DNA from: Bacteroidota bacterium
GTDB taxonomy: Bacteria; Bacteroidota; Bacteroidia; Chitinophagales; Chitinophagaceae
Assembly: GCA_018267625.1 (NCBI GenBank)
Contig: JAFDYC010000057.1
Span: 20,436-84,435, forward strand
DNA: 64,000 bases
Direction of reading: 5' to 3'
Part shown: positions 52,167 through 60,295 of the stretch, piece after piece
Layout: every line of letters begins with the position of its first letter
How positions within the stretch are numbered: the stretch's first letter is position 1
Notes under the pieces: model-generated
The model's database searches: none
Seen by the model: only the letters and a program-made list of their open reading frames with translations
What the model was told of the DNA's origin: nothing
Made by a program: the position numbers and the translations under genes

Positions 52167-53420
52167 ATGAAACACTGGAAAAAACTCAGCGCAGGGGAAC
52201 AAGACCGGCGCATCACCGAAGCCTTGGAAGCGAACATTGATTTTGAAAAAAATCTTTGCCTCGGAATCCCGGCATCCCGGCTCGACAGCAAGGTATTTTA
52301 TGAAGGGGCCAGCTTCCTGAAAGACGCGCCCCTGCTGCGCAGTTATGTGCAAAATCCCAACCACATCGGCTGCCACACGATGGGCGATTCAGAACCTTTT
52401 TTTGCTGGCACGCAAGCGCTGGAGCGTGAGGTAATCAGCATCCTCAGTGAAGATTTGTTGAAGGCATCCCTGGATTCATGCGATGGTTATGTAGCCGGCG
52501 GCGGCACGGAAGCCAATATTCAGGCAGCCTGGATGTATCGGAACCTGTTTATGCACGAACACGACGCCCGACATGACCAAATAGCACTGATATCCTCTGC
52601 CGACACACATTATTCGGTGGCTAAGGCGGCAAATCTGCTGCACCTCCGCTGGCTGCGCGTGCCCGTGAATGAAGATAGCCGGGAGATACAGGCAGAGGCC
52701 CTTCGTGAGCTGGTGCAGCAGGCGCAACAAGAAGGCATCCGCTACTTCATTGTGTTTGCGAATATGGCCACGACCATGTTTGGCAGTGTGGACAATCCGG
52801 AACTGATTTGCCAAGTCTTTGCCGAGTTTGATGTGCCTTTCCGGATGCACGTGGATGGCGCTTTCGGCGGGTTTATTTACCCGGTTTCCTGTCCTGAAAA
52901 CAAGCTTGACTTCCGCAATCCCTGCGTCAGTTCCGTGACCCTGGATGCGCATAAAATGCTGCAGGCGCCATATGGGACAGGTGTATTCCTGGTGCGCAAG
53001 GGCCTGATGCAGCACGTCTATACGGAAGAAGCACAATATGTGAATGGAATGGACATCACCCTCAGCGGGAGCCGTTCCGGAGCCAATGCCATTGCAGTCT
53101 GGATGATTCTGATGACCTACGGCCCTTTTGGCTATCTGGAGAAAATAAACAAGCTCTTGTATCGGACATCCTGGTGCTGCGAGCAATTAGATACCTTGGG
53201 AATTCGCTACTATCGGCATCCACGGATGAACATCATCACCCTCAATGCCCGGCAATTGAACACAGAGTTGGCAAAAAAATTTGGCTTAGTACCCGACACG
53301 CATCATGGAGATGCCAACTGGTACAAAATAGTGGTCATGGACCACGTAGAATTGGACCAGCTAGAGGCATTCATTCAGGCTATTCGGATACAAACTGTAC
53401 CGGCTAAAATCAAGCTTTAA
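52167..53420 (+). CDS. Group II pyridoxal-dependent decarboxylase-like protein
   Basis: 417-residue fold-type I PLP enzyme. Landmarks: VAGGGTEANIQAAWMYRNLF near residue 111, SSADTHYSVAKAANLLHLRW near 147 (His that stacks on PLP), MHVDGAFGGFIYPVS near 230 with the Asp that pairs with the pyridine nitrogen, and SVTLDAHKMLQAPYGTGVFL near 258 with the Schiff-base Lys. Glutamate, aspartate and tyrosine decarboxylases share this pattern. It is shorter than glutamate decarboxylase and its substrate cannot be told. Its stop codon region overlaps the end of the convergent TrmH gene by four bases. Confidence 0.85.
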   Translation: MKHWKKLSAGEQDRRITEALEANIDFEKNLCLGIPASRLDSKVFYEGASFLKDAPLLRSYVQNPNHIGCHTMGDSEPFFAGTQALEREVISILSEDLLKASLDSCDGYVAGGGTEANIQAAWMYRNLFMHEHDARHDQIALISSADTHYSVAKAANLLHLRWLRVPVNEDSREIQAEALRELVQQAQQEGIRYFIVFANMATTMFGSVDNPELICQVFAEFDVPFRMHVDGAFGGFIYPVSCPENKLDFRNPCVSSVTLDAHKMLQAPYGTGVFLVRKGLMQHVYTEEAQYVNGMDITLSGSRSGANAIAVWMILMTYGPFGYLEKINKLLYRTSWCCEQLDTLGIRYYRHPRMNIITLNARQLNTELAKKFGLVPDTHHGDANWYKIVVMDHVELDQLEAFIQAIRIQTVPAKIKL

Positions 53421-53953
53421 CGACCTTTCATGTTGCGCGCTAACTCCCACAGCACTACGCCAATACTTACGGAAATATTGAGTGAATGCTTGGCTCCCCA
53501 TTGGGGAATTTCGATGCATTGCGCCGCAGCAGCCAAAGCGGCATCGCTCACACCGGACACTTCATTGCCAAATATCAAAGCCAGTTTTTCATCCCTAAAG
53601 CCAGACCACTCAGAGAGCAGTGTACTGGGCTGAGCCTGCTCAATCGCTACGATTCGATACCCTTCCTGATTCGCCTTTGTCAGGGCATCCTCCACATGAG
53701 TAAAGTGCAGCCACGCCACCGATTCTTCGGCACCCAGCGCGGTTTTTCGGATGTCACGGTGCGGAGGAGTAGGTGTAAAACCACAGAGATACATTCCGGA
53801 AATCCCAAAGGCATCCGCTGTACGAAAGGCTGCTCCTACATTATGCATGGAACGGACATCGTCCAAAATCAGCAGCCAGGGGTGTGCAGGTGCTTGTATG
53901 ACCTCTTCGGGCATTCGGCGCCCCAGGGCCTCCATACTCTTTCGTAAAAACAT
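53417..53953 (-). CDS. TrmH/SpoU-family RNA 2'-O-methyltransferase
   Basis: 178 residues from ATG 53953 (MFLRKSMEALG), chosen because the longer frame begins inside an exact promoter motif. SPOUT knot motifs: LILDDVRSMHNVGAAFRTAD (motif 1, catalytic Asn-Arg region), LALIFGNEVSGVSDAALAAA (motif 2) and CIEIPQWGAKHSLNISVSIG (motif 3). It methylates ribose 2'-OH in tRNA or rRNA; the target nucleotide is unknown. It diverges from clpS. Confidence 0.88.
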   Translation of the reverse strand: MFLRKSMEALGRRMPEEVIQAPAHPWLLILDDVRSMHNVGAAFRTADAFGISGMYLCGFTPTPPHRDIRKTALGAEESVAWLHFTHVEDALTKANQEGYRIVAIEQAQPSTLLSEWSGFRDEKLALIFGNEVSGVSDAALAAAAQCIEIPQWGAKHSLNISVSIGVVLWELARNMKGR

Positions 53954-53974
53954 GTTTAATTGAAAAACAGGTAG

Positions 53975-53982
53975 CAAACATA
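53975..53982 (-). promoter_or_regulatory. -7 promoter element of the TrmH-type gene
   Basis: TATGTTTG on the minus strand, an exact TAnnTTTG match, 21 nt before the ATG at 53953. It lies back to back with the clpS promoter. Confidence 0.6.
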
Positions 53983-53991
53983 GCTGGCTGC

Positions 53992-54021
53992 TTGCATTAC
54001 GTTGTCTGATTGTTATTTTTG
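53992..54021 (+). promoter_or_regulatory. Promoter of clpS
   Basis: TATTTTTG at 54014-54021 (exact TAnnTTTG) with TTG at 53992-53994, 19 nt upstream, as -33 element. The ATG at 54043 follows 21 nt later. Confidence 0.65.
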
Positions 54022-54042
54022 CAGTCCTATACCACTATTACT

Positions 54043-54327
54043 ATGAATACGCTTTATTCCTTTGCCGCACCGCGATGGCAGGAGTCCTCGCAGGTTATTA
54101 TCAGGTCTTCACACAAAATTGTCGTGTGGAATGACGAGGTAAACACTTTTGACTGGGTTATTGATTCCTTAATTGAAATATGCGCTCATACGCATGTTCA
54201 GGCAGAGCAATGCGCACTCATTATTCACAACAATGGCAAGTATGCTGTCAAAGAAGGAAATTTCGACACCCTTCGGCCACAGGCAGAAGCATTGATAGAT
54301 CGCGGTATTAATGCCACCATTGAATAG
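54043..54327 (+). CDS. clpS: ATP-dependent Clp protease adaptor ClpS
   Basis: Delivers N-end-rule substrates to ClpAP in the cytoplasm. 94 residues from ATG 54043 (MNTLYSFAAPRWQE). ClpS core: IVVWNDEVNTFDWVIDSLIE (the N-degron pocket, with Asn and Asp), then CAHTHVQAEQCALIIHNNGK, YAVKEGNFDTLRPQAEALID. It is shorter than the E. coli protein at the N-terminus. Followed by a clear terminator. Confidence 0.92.
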   Translation: MNTLYSFAAPRWQESSQVIIRSSHKIVVWNDEVNTFDWVIDSLIEICAHTHVQAEQCALIIHNNGKYAVKEGNFDTLRPQAEALIDRGINATIE

Positions 54328-54356
54328 ATTCGTTGGGAAATTTTTTTTGGAAAAGG

Positions 54357-54379
54357 CAACCCTCTGGGTTGTTTTTTTT
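54357..54379 (+). terminator. Terminator after clpS
   Basis: 6-bp stem CAACCC (54357-54362) with GGGTTG (54366-54371), loop of three, then eight T. It begins 29 nt past the clpS stop. Confidence 0.85.
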
Positions 54380-54394
54380 ACTCCGTTTCAGGGC

Positions 54395-54426
54395 AAAAAA
54401 AAGCCGTTGACTTTGCAGGCAACGGC
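54395..54426 (-). terminator. Terminator after the TlpA-like gene
   Basis: Stem GCCGTTG (54403-54409) with CAACGGC (54420-54426), loop 10 nt; on the minus strand it is followed by a run of eight T. It lies 22 nt past the stop of the minus-strand gene. Confidence 0.88.
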
Positions 54427-54448
54427 ATCAGGAAGCTGAGCAAAAGGA

Positions 54449-54955
54449 CTATTTCGAGGCTAATTCTTTCACCTTGGCAAACACATCTATCTCGCCGCCT
54501 TCTTCGTATCCGGCATGCATGTAAGCCACCTTGCCACTCTTATCTACAATGATGGTGAAAGGCACATTTTGAAAGTTCAGAGAGCGGCTTAGATCCTTGT
54601 TTGGGTCAATGTAATAAGGGAAATCCCAACCTTGAGCTTTCGCGTAAGAGCGTACCAGGCCTTCTGCACGGCTCTCGTCAATAGAGACCGTCATGTAGTT
54701 GAAATCAGCTTCCTTATGCCACTGAGGCAGGCGTTCGCGGATGTTCTTGATTTCTTTTTTGCAAGGGACGCACCAGGTAGCCCAGAAGCTGACCAGGGTA
54801 ACTTTCCCCGGGCTGATCGTTTCATTGAAGGCTACCTTTTTGCCGGTGGAAACATCCTTAACCGGAGTGCTGGGCAGGGCATCCTGGGCGGATGCGGCAA
54901 ATGCAGGAAGGGAGGCGGCGACTAAAATGGTGAGCGCCTTGTTCAGAATGTTCAT
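54449..54955 (-). CDS. TlpA-family thioredoxin-like disulfide reductase
   Basis: 168-residue exported thioredoxin-fold protein. Signal peptide MNILNKALTILVAASLPAFA with cleavage near AASAQ. The active site is FWATWCVPCKKEI with Cys62 and Cys65, followed by DFNYMTVSIDES, a typical TlpA/ResA insertion, and the cis-Pro strand VPFTIIVDKSGKVAYMHAGY. It probably keeps periplasmic or outer-membrane cysteines reduced. It diverges from the DUF6029-like gene, and these two are often neighbours in this phylum to my knowledge. Confidence 0.88.
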   Translation of the reverse strand: MNILNKALTILVAASLPAFAASAQDALPSTPVKDVSTGKKVAFNETISPGKVTLVSFWATWCVPCKKEIKNIRERLPQWHKEADFNYMTVSIDESRAEGLVRSYAKAQGWDFPYYIDPNKDLSRSLNFQNVPFTIIVDKSGKVAYMHAGYEEGGEIDVFAKVKELASK

Positions 54956-55050
54956 GCTGTAAGTTTGCGTGCGATTTTTCGAAGGCCAAATATGGTGCCA
55001 AAAACCTTCGCTTCGAAATTCGGACTATTCCGCTTACCAACTATTTTTTC

Positions 55051-56682
55051 ATGAAAAAACTGCTCCTCCCGCTTTTGCTTTGTTGCGTGAGTGCCGCGGC
55101 TTACGCACAAGAAGCCCGGCTCTCCGGCGACTTTCAGGCCAACTACAATTTCTATCAGTATGATGCTTCCCTTGTTGGGAATGATACAGGCGCTTCCAAC
55201 ACCAACCCCCTTTACAAACATTCCCTGAGTGGCGGCGAAGCTTGGCTCACCAACCGGCTTAGCTATAAAGGCTTCACTGCTTTCCTGCGTATAGATGCCT
55301 TCAACAATTCCAATCTCTACGACCCTCAGAAAGCCTTTACCTCCTACGGCATCGGTGCCTGGAGCGTAAACAAACAAATTGGCGACCTCACCATTACCGG
55401 CGGTTATATCTACGACCAAATAGGCTCGGGCCTGCTGTTCCGTGCCTACGAAGACCGCGGGCTACTGATAGATAATGCCCTCGAAGGGGTACACATACGC
55501 TACCAAATCGCTCCGAACATCACCCTCAAAGCCTTCACCGGGCAGCAAAAGGAAATAACTGCCGACAAGCTCAATGAACGCTATCAGCCCATCATCAAAG
55601 GCTTCAATGCAGAAGGCGACTTCGACCTCGGCAGCAAAGTCCATATCGTTCCAGGTGTTGGCGTGCTCAACCGCACTTTGGACGATGCATCTATGAGCCA
55701 GATTGTCGCCAATATTGACGCGCAACCGCTGAGCACCCGCTTCGACCCGCAATACAACATGTACGCCTTCACAGGCTACAACACCCTGACTGTGGGCGAT
55801 TTTAGCTGGTATCTGGAAGGGGCTTACAAAACCCACGAAGCCATCGTTATTGACAACACTTCGGGTATGCTGGCCGACAAAGACGGCAATGCCCAATACA
55901 CTACCCTGGGCTATGCCCGCAAAGGCATCGCCATCAACCTGACCGGCAAGCGAACCGAAAACTTTGTGATGCGCACCTCGCCCAACGAAACCCTCTTTCA
56001 TGGGATGATGAACTGGCAACCTTTAGTGGCTCGTATCCGCCCCCAACGGCTTATCTCCCGCTACTCTCCCGCCTCTCAGGACCTCTCGGAAATGGCCGGT
56101 GGCATTGACGTGTTGCTTTCTCCAAATGACAATCTAGACTTTACCCTCAACTACACCCACATCAACACGCTTGAAGATGTAGCACTCTACCGCGAGGCCT
56201 ACGCCGATGTAGAATATCGGGGAATTGACAAATGGACCTTAACTGGCGGCATTCAATACATGAACTACAACCAGGAACTCTATCAAATCCGCCCGGGCCG
56301 CCCCATGGTGATCGCCACTACAGGCTTCGCCGATGTCACCTATCGCCTTTCAGACAAGAAGAGCCTGCGCTTTGAAGCTGAATACATGGACAACAAACAA
56401 GACTATGGCTCCTGGGCCTTTGCACTGATTGAGTTCAACATTGCTCCTACTTGGAGCTTCTCCGTTTCAGACATGTACATCACCGACCTGAACCCGAACA
56501 ACCTCTCTGGCCTCAAAACCTCTCCGCATTATTACAATGCCTTCATCTCCTACACGAAAGGGCCGCACCGCTTCACCTTTAGCTACGTCAAACAACCCGA
56601 TGGCATCAACTGCACCGGGGGTGTCTGCCGCTACGAACCTGCCTTCAGCGGGCTGAGGCTGGGCCTGACTACCTCCTGGTAG
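55051..56682 (+). CDS. DUF6029-like outer-membrane beta-barrel protein
   Basis: 543 residues with signal peptide MKKLLLPLLLCCVSAAAYAQ. The rest is alternating beta strands with many aromatic girdle residues (LSGDFQANYNFYQYDASLVG, GAWSVNKQIGDLTITGGYIY, SLRFEAEYMDNKQDYGSWAF) and a terminal Trp (LTTSW), consistent with a large barrel of at least 16 strands. An internal DNTSGMLADKDGNAQYTTLG loop is surface-like. Homologues in Bacteroidota are named DUF6029 and have no known function. A possible -7 motif TATTTTTT ends two bases before the ATG. Confidence 0.78.
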   Translation: MKKLLLPLLLCCVSAAAYAQEARLSGDFQANYNFYQYDASLVGNDTGASNTNPLYKHSLSGGEAWLTNRLSYKGFTAFLRIDAFNNSNLYDPQKAFTSYGIGAWSVNKQIGDLTITGGYIYDQIGSGLLFRAYEDRGLLIDNALEGVHIRYQIAPNITLKAFTGQQKEITADKLNERYQPIIKGFNAEGDFDLGSKVHIVPGVGVLNRTLDDASMSQIVANIDAQPLSTRFDPQYNMYAFTGYNTLTVGDFSWYLEGAYKTHEAIVIDNTSGMLADKDGNAQYTTLGYARKGIAINLTGKRTENFVMRTSPNETLFHGMMNWQPLVARIRPQRLISRYSPASQDLSEMAGGIDVLLSPNDNLDFTLNYTHINTLEDVALYREAYADVEYRGIDKWTLTGGIQYMNYNQELYQIRPGRPMVIATTGFADVTYRLSDKKSLRFEAEYMDNKQDYGSWAFALIEFNIAPTWSFSVSDMYITDLNPNNLSGLKTSPHYYNAFISYTKGPHRFTFSYVKQPDGINCTGGVCRYEPAFSGLRLGLTTSW

Positions 56683-56706
56683 CAACGGCACAAACAGAAC
56701 GAAAAG

Positions 56707-56733
56707 AGCTGTCTCTAAAAGACAGCTTTTTTT
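56707..56733 (+). terminator. Terminator after the DUF6029-like gene
   Basis: 8-bp stem AGCTGTCT (56707-56714) with AGACAGCT (56720-56727), loop of five, then a T run to 56733. It starts 25 nt after the stop. Confidence 0.9.
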
Positions 56734-56804
56734 ATGCCTTCAATTTTTTCCCCCAGGCTTCGGAGTCCTGATCATGCTTTGTGACAGTTTGTGCTGAAAT
56801 AAAA

Positions 56805-56931
56805 TTCAGAATGCACATGGAGGGCAACAGCTCCTATGAAGCTTTGCATTGGGCATCCGGGCATATCCCCTTTTCCGGGAAATGCCGAACAGCGAAATAG
56901 GGTTGAAAGGTGCGACGCAACGGATGCCGGG
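56805..56931 (+). repeat. MITE-like intergenic repeat, decayed copy C
   Basis: Keeps the right terminus GTGCGACGCAACGGATGC (56910-56927) and the inner AATGCCGAACAGCGAAAT block of copies A and B. The middle has lost about nine bases and the left terminus is no longer recognisable. It lies between two convergent genes. Confidence 0.65.
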
Positions 56932-56964
56932 CAATGCTCAAATGCCGACTAAAAAAGCCTCACA

Positions 56965-57756
56965 TTAGTGAATGATGCCCTTCCAGATGAGCACCAGAAT
57001 TACGGCTCCCGCCAAGATGCGATACACACCAAACACGCGGAAATCATGGCGTTGCAGGAAGCGAATAAAGCTGCGGATAGCCAGCAGCGCAACCAGAAAA
57101 GCAACCAGATTGCCTATGAACAACATCGGCAACTGGCCCGGTTGAAACGAAAATCCGGCTTCTTTAAAATCCCAGAGTTTTTTCACGGTAGCAGCTATCA
57201 TGGTAGGCACGGCCAGAAAGAAGGAGAACTCCGCAGCCAGCTTTCTACTAAGCTTTTGTTGCATCCCGCCAATAATAGTGGCTGCACTGCGCGACACTCC
57301 GGGAATCATAGCCAGCACCTGAAAACAACCAATGAAGAAGGCGCGGGGATACTTCACCGCCTCCATATCTTCCACCTGATGCTGCGAAAAAACCCGATCA
57401 ATAAAAAGCAGCACAATACCGCCCGCAATAAAGGCGATGGCCACCGTTGTCGGACTTTCCAGTAGCGCGTCAATTTTACTCGAAAACAGCACGCCGAAAA
57501 TGGCCGAAGGAATAAACGCCACAATCAGCTTCACATAAAAACGCAGCTTGCTGAAGTCGAAAAACCTACGCCAGTAAAGCACCACCACGCTCAGGATGGC
57601 GCCCAGTTGGATGCATACTTCATAGAGTTTTACAAACTCATCGTGAGCGATGCCCATGATGGCCGAGCTCAGAATCATGTGACCGGTAGATGAGATGGGC
57701 AGGAACTCGGTGATGCCTTCAACGATGGCGATGATGATGGATTGGAGCCAGGTCAT
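56965..57756 (-). CDS. uppP: Undecaprenyl-diphosphate phosphatase UppP
   Basis: Recycles the lipid carrier of cell-wall synthesis by dephosphorylating undecaprenyl diphosphate; the BacA family gives bacitracin tolerance. 263-residue multipass inner-membrane protein. Active-site blocks: [20 protein letters not shown] near residue 13 and [18 protein letters not shown] near 152 with the catalytic Ser/Arg. About eight hydrophobic segments are visible. The DUF6029-like gene is convergent, and UppP is 67 nt downstream of queE on the same strand. Confidence 0.94.
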   Translation of the reverse strand: MTWLQSIIIAIVEGITEFLPISSTGHMILSSAIMGIAHDEFVKLYEVCIQLGAILSVVVLYWRRFFDFSKLRFYVKLIVAFIPSAIFGVLFSSKIDALLESPTTVAIAFIAGGIVLLFIDRVFSQHQVEDMEAVKYPRAFFIGCFQVLAMIPGVSRSAATIIGGMQQKLSRKLAAEFSFFLAVPTMIAATVKKLWDFKEAGFSFQPGQLPMLFIGNLVAFLVALLAIRSFIRFLQRHDFRVFGVYRILAGAVILVLIWKGIIH

Positions 57757-57822
57757 GTGGTTATTTCGATTGAAAATTTGGGGCTTCTTGCCTACCGCAG
57801 AAAATTGTTTTGAAAAAAGGTA

Positions 57823-58455
57823 CTACGGCACACCGATGTATTTATGGCTCTGCAGCGACAGCCGCCACTGAGGATGCGCTTGTATGTATTCGACAACCAT
57901 CGGGGTCATCTGCACCCGTTTACTCCACTCTGGTTGTAGCAACAGGCAACAGTCTTCTCGTACATGCAGGGCATGCTGCTCTGCCCAGTCAAAATCGCTC
58001 TTGTGGAAGACGACTACTTTCAGTTCATCGGCCTGTCCCAGCACTTCGGGAAGCGGAGCTTTAAACTTTTTGGGCGATAGGGTGATGAAGTCCGGGCTGC
58101 CCACCAGGGGCGAGCTTCCCGAGGTCTCGATATGGGTGCGGAAGCCGGCAGAACGCAGCGCCGCAATCAACGCGGTCAGGTCATACAGAGCCGGCTCGCC
58201 ACCGGTGATTACCACAATTCGCGCTGGCTGAGCTGCTGCTGCCTGCACCAATGCTGCCACGCTGAGTTGTGGGTGCGCAGCGGCATCCCAGCTCTCTTTC
58301 ACATCGCACCACACACAGCCAACATCGCAGCCGCCCAGCCGGATGAAGTAGGCCGCCTGACCGCTATACATTCCTTCGCCCTGAAGGGTGTAGAAATGCT
58401 CCATCACCGGGTAGCGGTGCTGCAGCATATCGGGAGGAAGAGCCGGCAGGTTCAA
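57823..58455 (-). CDS. queE: 7-carboxy-7-deazaguanine synthase (radical SAM)
   Basis: Makes CDG in the queuosine/deazapurine pathway. 210 residues with the compact radical SAM core. Cluster ligands Cys43, Cys47 and Cys50 lie in GGCDVGCVWCDVKESW (CX3CX2C). The N-terminal FYTLQGEGMYSGQAAYFIRL, VVITGGEPALY (SAM-binding) and the C-terminal LQSHKYIGVP are diagnostic of QueE. No queC, queD or queF is present. It follows folD by 19 nt on the same strand, so the two are cotranscribed. Confidence 0.93.
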   Translation of the reverse strand: MNLPALPPDMLQHRYPVMEHFYTLQGEGMYSGQAAYFIRLGGCDVGCVWCDVKESWDAAAHPQLSVAALVQAAAAQPARIVVITGGEPALYDLTALIAALRSAGFRTHIETSGSSPLVGSPDFITLSPKKFKAPLPEVLGQADELKVVVFHKSDFDWAEQHALHVREDCCLLLQPEWSKRVQMTPMVVEYIQAHPQWRLSLQSHKYIGVP

Positions 58456-58474
58456 GGGAATTTTTTTAAAACGA

Positions 58475-59362
58475 TTATTCTGGTTTTGACTGTGCCTGTT
58501 TCCAGGCCTGCAGGGTGTTTTTCATCAGGCCACAGATGGTCATGGGCCCAACGCCTTTGGGCACCGGTGTAATCCAGGAGCATTTAGGAGCAACAGAGTC
58601 AAAGTCCACATCGCCCACTAAGCGGCTACCACTCTTGCGGGTCGCATCCGGGATCCGGTTGATGCCTACATCAATCACTATGGCACCTTCGCGCACCATG
58701 TCCTCTTTTAAAAAGCGAGGCTGGCCGATAGCCGCCACTATCAGGTCGGCCTGCAGGCACAAGGCCTTTAGGTCTTTGGTGCGGCTGTGTGTCAGCGTCA
58801 CCGTAGCATTTCCAGATGCTGCATTGCGGCTCAGCAGCACACTCATCGGAGTGCCCACAATATGGCTGCGGCCTATCACCACCGCATGCATTCCCGCAGG
58901 GCTGATACCGTAATGCTGTAACAGCAACAGGATGCCGTAGGGCGTTGCCGGCAGAAACGTAGGCTCGCTCAGCAACATTTTCCCCTGCGAGACGGGATGA
59001 AAGCCATCCACATCCTTGCGGGGGTCTATCGCATGAATTATGACCGCCTCCGAAATATGCTTTGGCAACGGAAGCTGCACCAGGATACCATCCACACGCG
59101 CATCTTCATTCAGGCCCCGCACCGCTTCCAGCAATTTCTCTTCCGGGACATCTGCCGGCAGGCGAAGCAGTGTAGAACTAAATCCCAGGCTTTCGCAGGT
59201 GCGCACTTTTGAACCGACATATACTTGCGAGGCTGGATTATCCCCAACCAAAATGGCGGCGAGATGAGGGGCTCTGTTGCCTTGTTGGAGTAGGCCCGCA
59301 GTCTCCACCCGGATGCCTTGCAAGATTTGCTCCGACACACCGGCACCGTCTAAAATTTGCAT
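58475..59362 (-). CDS. folD: Bifunctional methylenetetrahydrofolate dehydrogenase/cyclohydrolase
   Basis: Interconverts 5,10-methylene- and 10-formyl-tetrahydrofolate in one-carbon metabolism. 295 residues, normal size. Catalytic region VGDNPASQVYVGSKVRTCES with the Lys-Tyr pair near residue 52, VQLPLPKHISEAVIIHAIDP, KDVDGFHPVSQG, VVIGRSHIVGTPMSVLLSRN (NADP-binding), and GDVDFDSVAPKCSWITPVPK with GGVGPMT-like PKGVGPMT at the end. The ATG lies five bases after an exact promoter motif, so the mRNA may be leaderless. Confidence 0.95.
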   Translation of the reverse strand: MQILDGAGVSEQILQGIRVETAGLLQQGNRAPHLAAILVGDNPASQVYVGSKVRTCESLGFSSTLLRLPADVPEEKLLEAVRGLNEDARVDGILVQLPLPKHISEAVIIHAIDPRKDVDGFHPVSQGKMLLSEPTFLPATPYGILLLLQHYGISPAGMHAVVIGRSHIVGTPMSVLLSRNAASGNATVTLTHSRTKDLKALCLQADLIVAAIGQPRFLKEDMVREGAIVIDVGINRIPDATRKSGSRLVGDVDFDSVAPKCSWITPVPKGVGPMTICGLMKNTLQAWKQAQSKPE

Positions 59363-59367
59363 GGCGG

Positions 59368-59375
59368 CAAAGGTA
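59368..59375 (-). promoter_or_regulatory. Promoter of folD, apparently leaderless
   Basis: TACCTTTG on the minus strand, an exact TAnnTTTG match, separated from the ATG at 59362 by only five bases (CCGCC). A transcript starting at the usual distance would begin at or next to the A of the ATG. Confidence 0.6.
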
Positions 59376-59605
59376 GTCGGGCAGCCTTCTGTCCGCGGCC
59401 CGATTATCGCCCTTGGTGAAGGAATCTACTCTGATAGTTGAACTTATTTTTCAGCATCTGGAATCCTGTAAAGCATCTGATGCAGCCTGTCCTGAGTTTG
59501 TTTAAAAAAAACGCTGCGTTCAGCCCTATTTAGCGATACAGCCTTTAACGGAAGGCCCCGGGAACGGAGGCAACCAGCCCTCTGGAGCAAACAGAGCTTC
59601 TCCGG

Positions 59606-60241
59606 TCACCAGCGTATCCCCGCCTGAAACAACACTTCCCGGATGGCGCAATAGCTCTTGAATGCAATAGGCCCAAGTTCACGCAGGCTCACCCAGCGTG
59701 CCTCCTGAATATTTTCCTCCGCCTGCGGAATCGGTGTTTCTGCAAACTGCCCGTTCATACGGAACCAATAAGTAGTCTTCACTAAGCGTACCAGGCCTTG
59801 GGCGTAAATATGATGGGTCACCCCTATTTTTTCACCGAGGCTCAGTTGCAAGAGGCCTGTTTCTTCCTGCACTTCCCGTAGGGCACAAGCCTCAATGCTT
59901 TCCCCCTCATCCCGTTTGCCTTTAGGCAAATCCCAACGCCCGCGCCGGTATATCATCAGCACGTCTCCTCGTTCATTTTCCACCACACCACCGGCCGCCT
60001 CAATAGGCTGGCAGCATTCATACAAGGCATCCTGTAAGGCCTGCGATGAGGTGTCTTCTATGATGGCACCCGTAGTGCGGGGTCGCGTCAGGTGCTCAAA
60101 AGCCAGGCGAAAATTTCGCGTAAAAGCCCCCGTCAGTGTCAGGTAGCCAGCCGCCGAAGGATGCTTTGCAACATACTCATTGGCATCATGGGTCAGGATA
60201 AGCGGTTTATCGCAGCAATATATTTTCTGGCTGAAAGGCAT
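59606..60241 (-). CDS. NUDIX hydrolase
   Basis: 211 residues from ATG 60241 (MPFSQKIYCCDKPLILTHDA); a tandem ATG at 60244 is equally possible and the frame is open to 60535, but that part is antisense to pyrE. An N-terminal half of about 90 residues of unknown type is followed by a Nudix domain: EAAGGVVENERGDVLMIYRR, then the box GKRDEGESIEACALREVQEE (G-x5-E-x7-REVQEE) that binds Mg2+. The substrate could be a nucleotide sugar, (p)ppGpp-like or diadenosine compound; it cannot be told here. It diverges from pyrE. Confidence 0.83.
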   Translation of the reverse strand: MPFSQKIYCCDKPLILTHDANEYVAKHPSAAGYLTLTGAFTRNFRLAFEHLTRPRTTGAIIEDTSSQALQDALYECCQPIEAAGGVVENERGDVLMIYRRGRWDLPKGKRDEGESIEACALREVQEETGLLQLSLGEKIGVTHHIYAQGLVRLVKTTYWFRMNGQFAETPIPQAEENIQEARWVSLRELGPIAFKSYCAIREVLFQAGIRW

Positions 60242-60253
60242 CATAGGCGCAGG

Positions 60254-60286
60254 TTTGGCAAAGCCACAGGCTTTACCGTAGGTTTG
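60254..60286 (+). promoter_or_regulatory. Promoter of pyrE, nearly leaderless
   Basis: TAGGTTTG at 60279-60286 (exact TAnnTTTG) with TTTG at 60254-60257, 21 nt upstream. Nine bases separate it from the ATG at 60296. Confidence 0.65.
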
Positions 60287-60295
60287 GCGGCTTGT

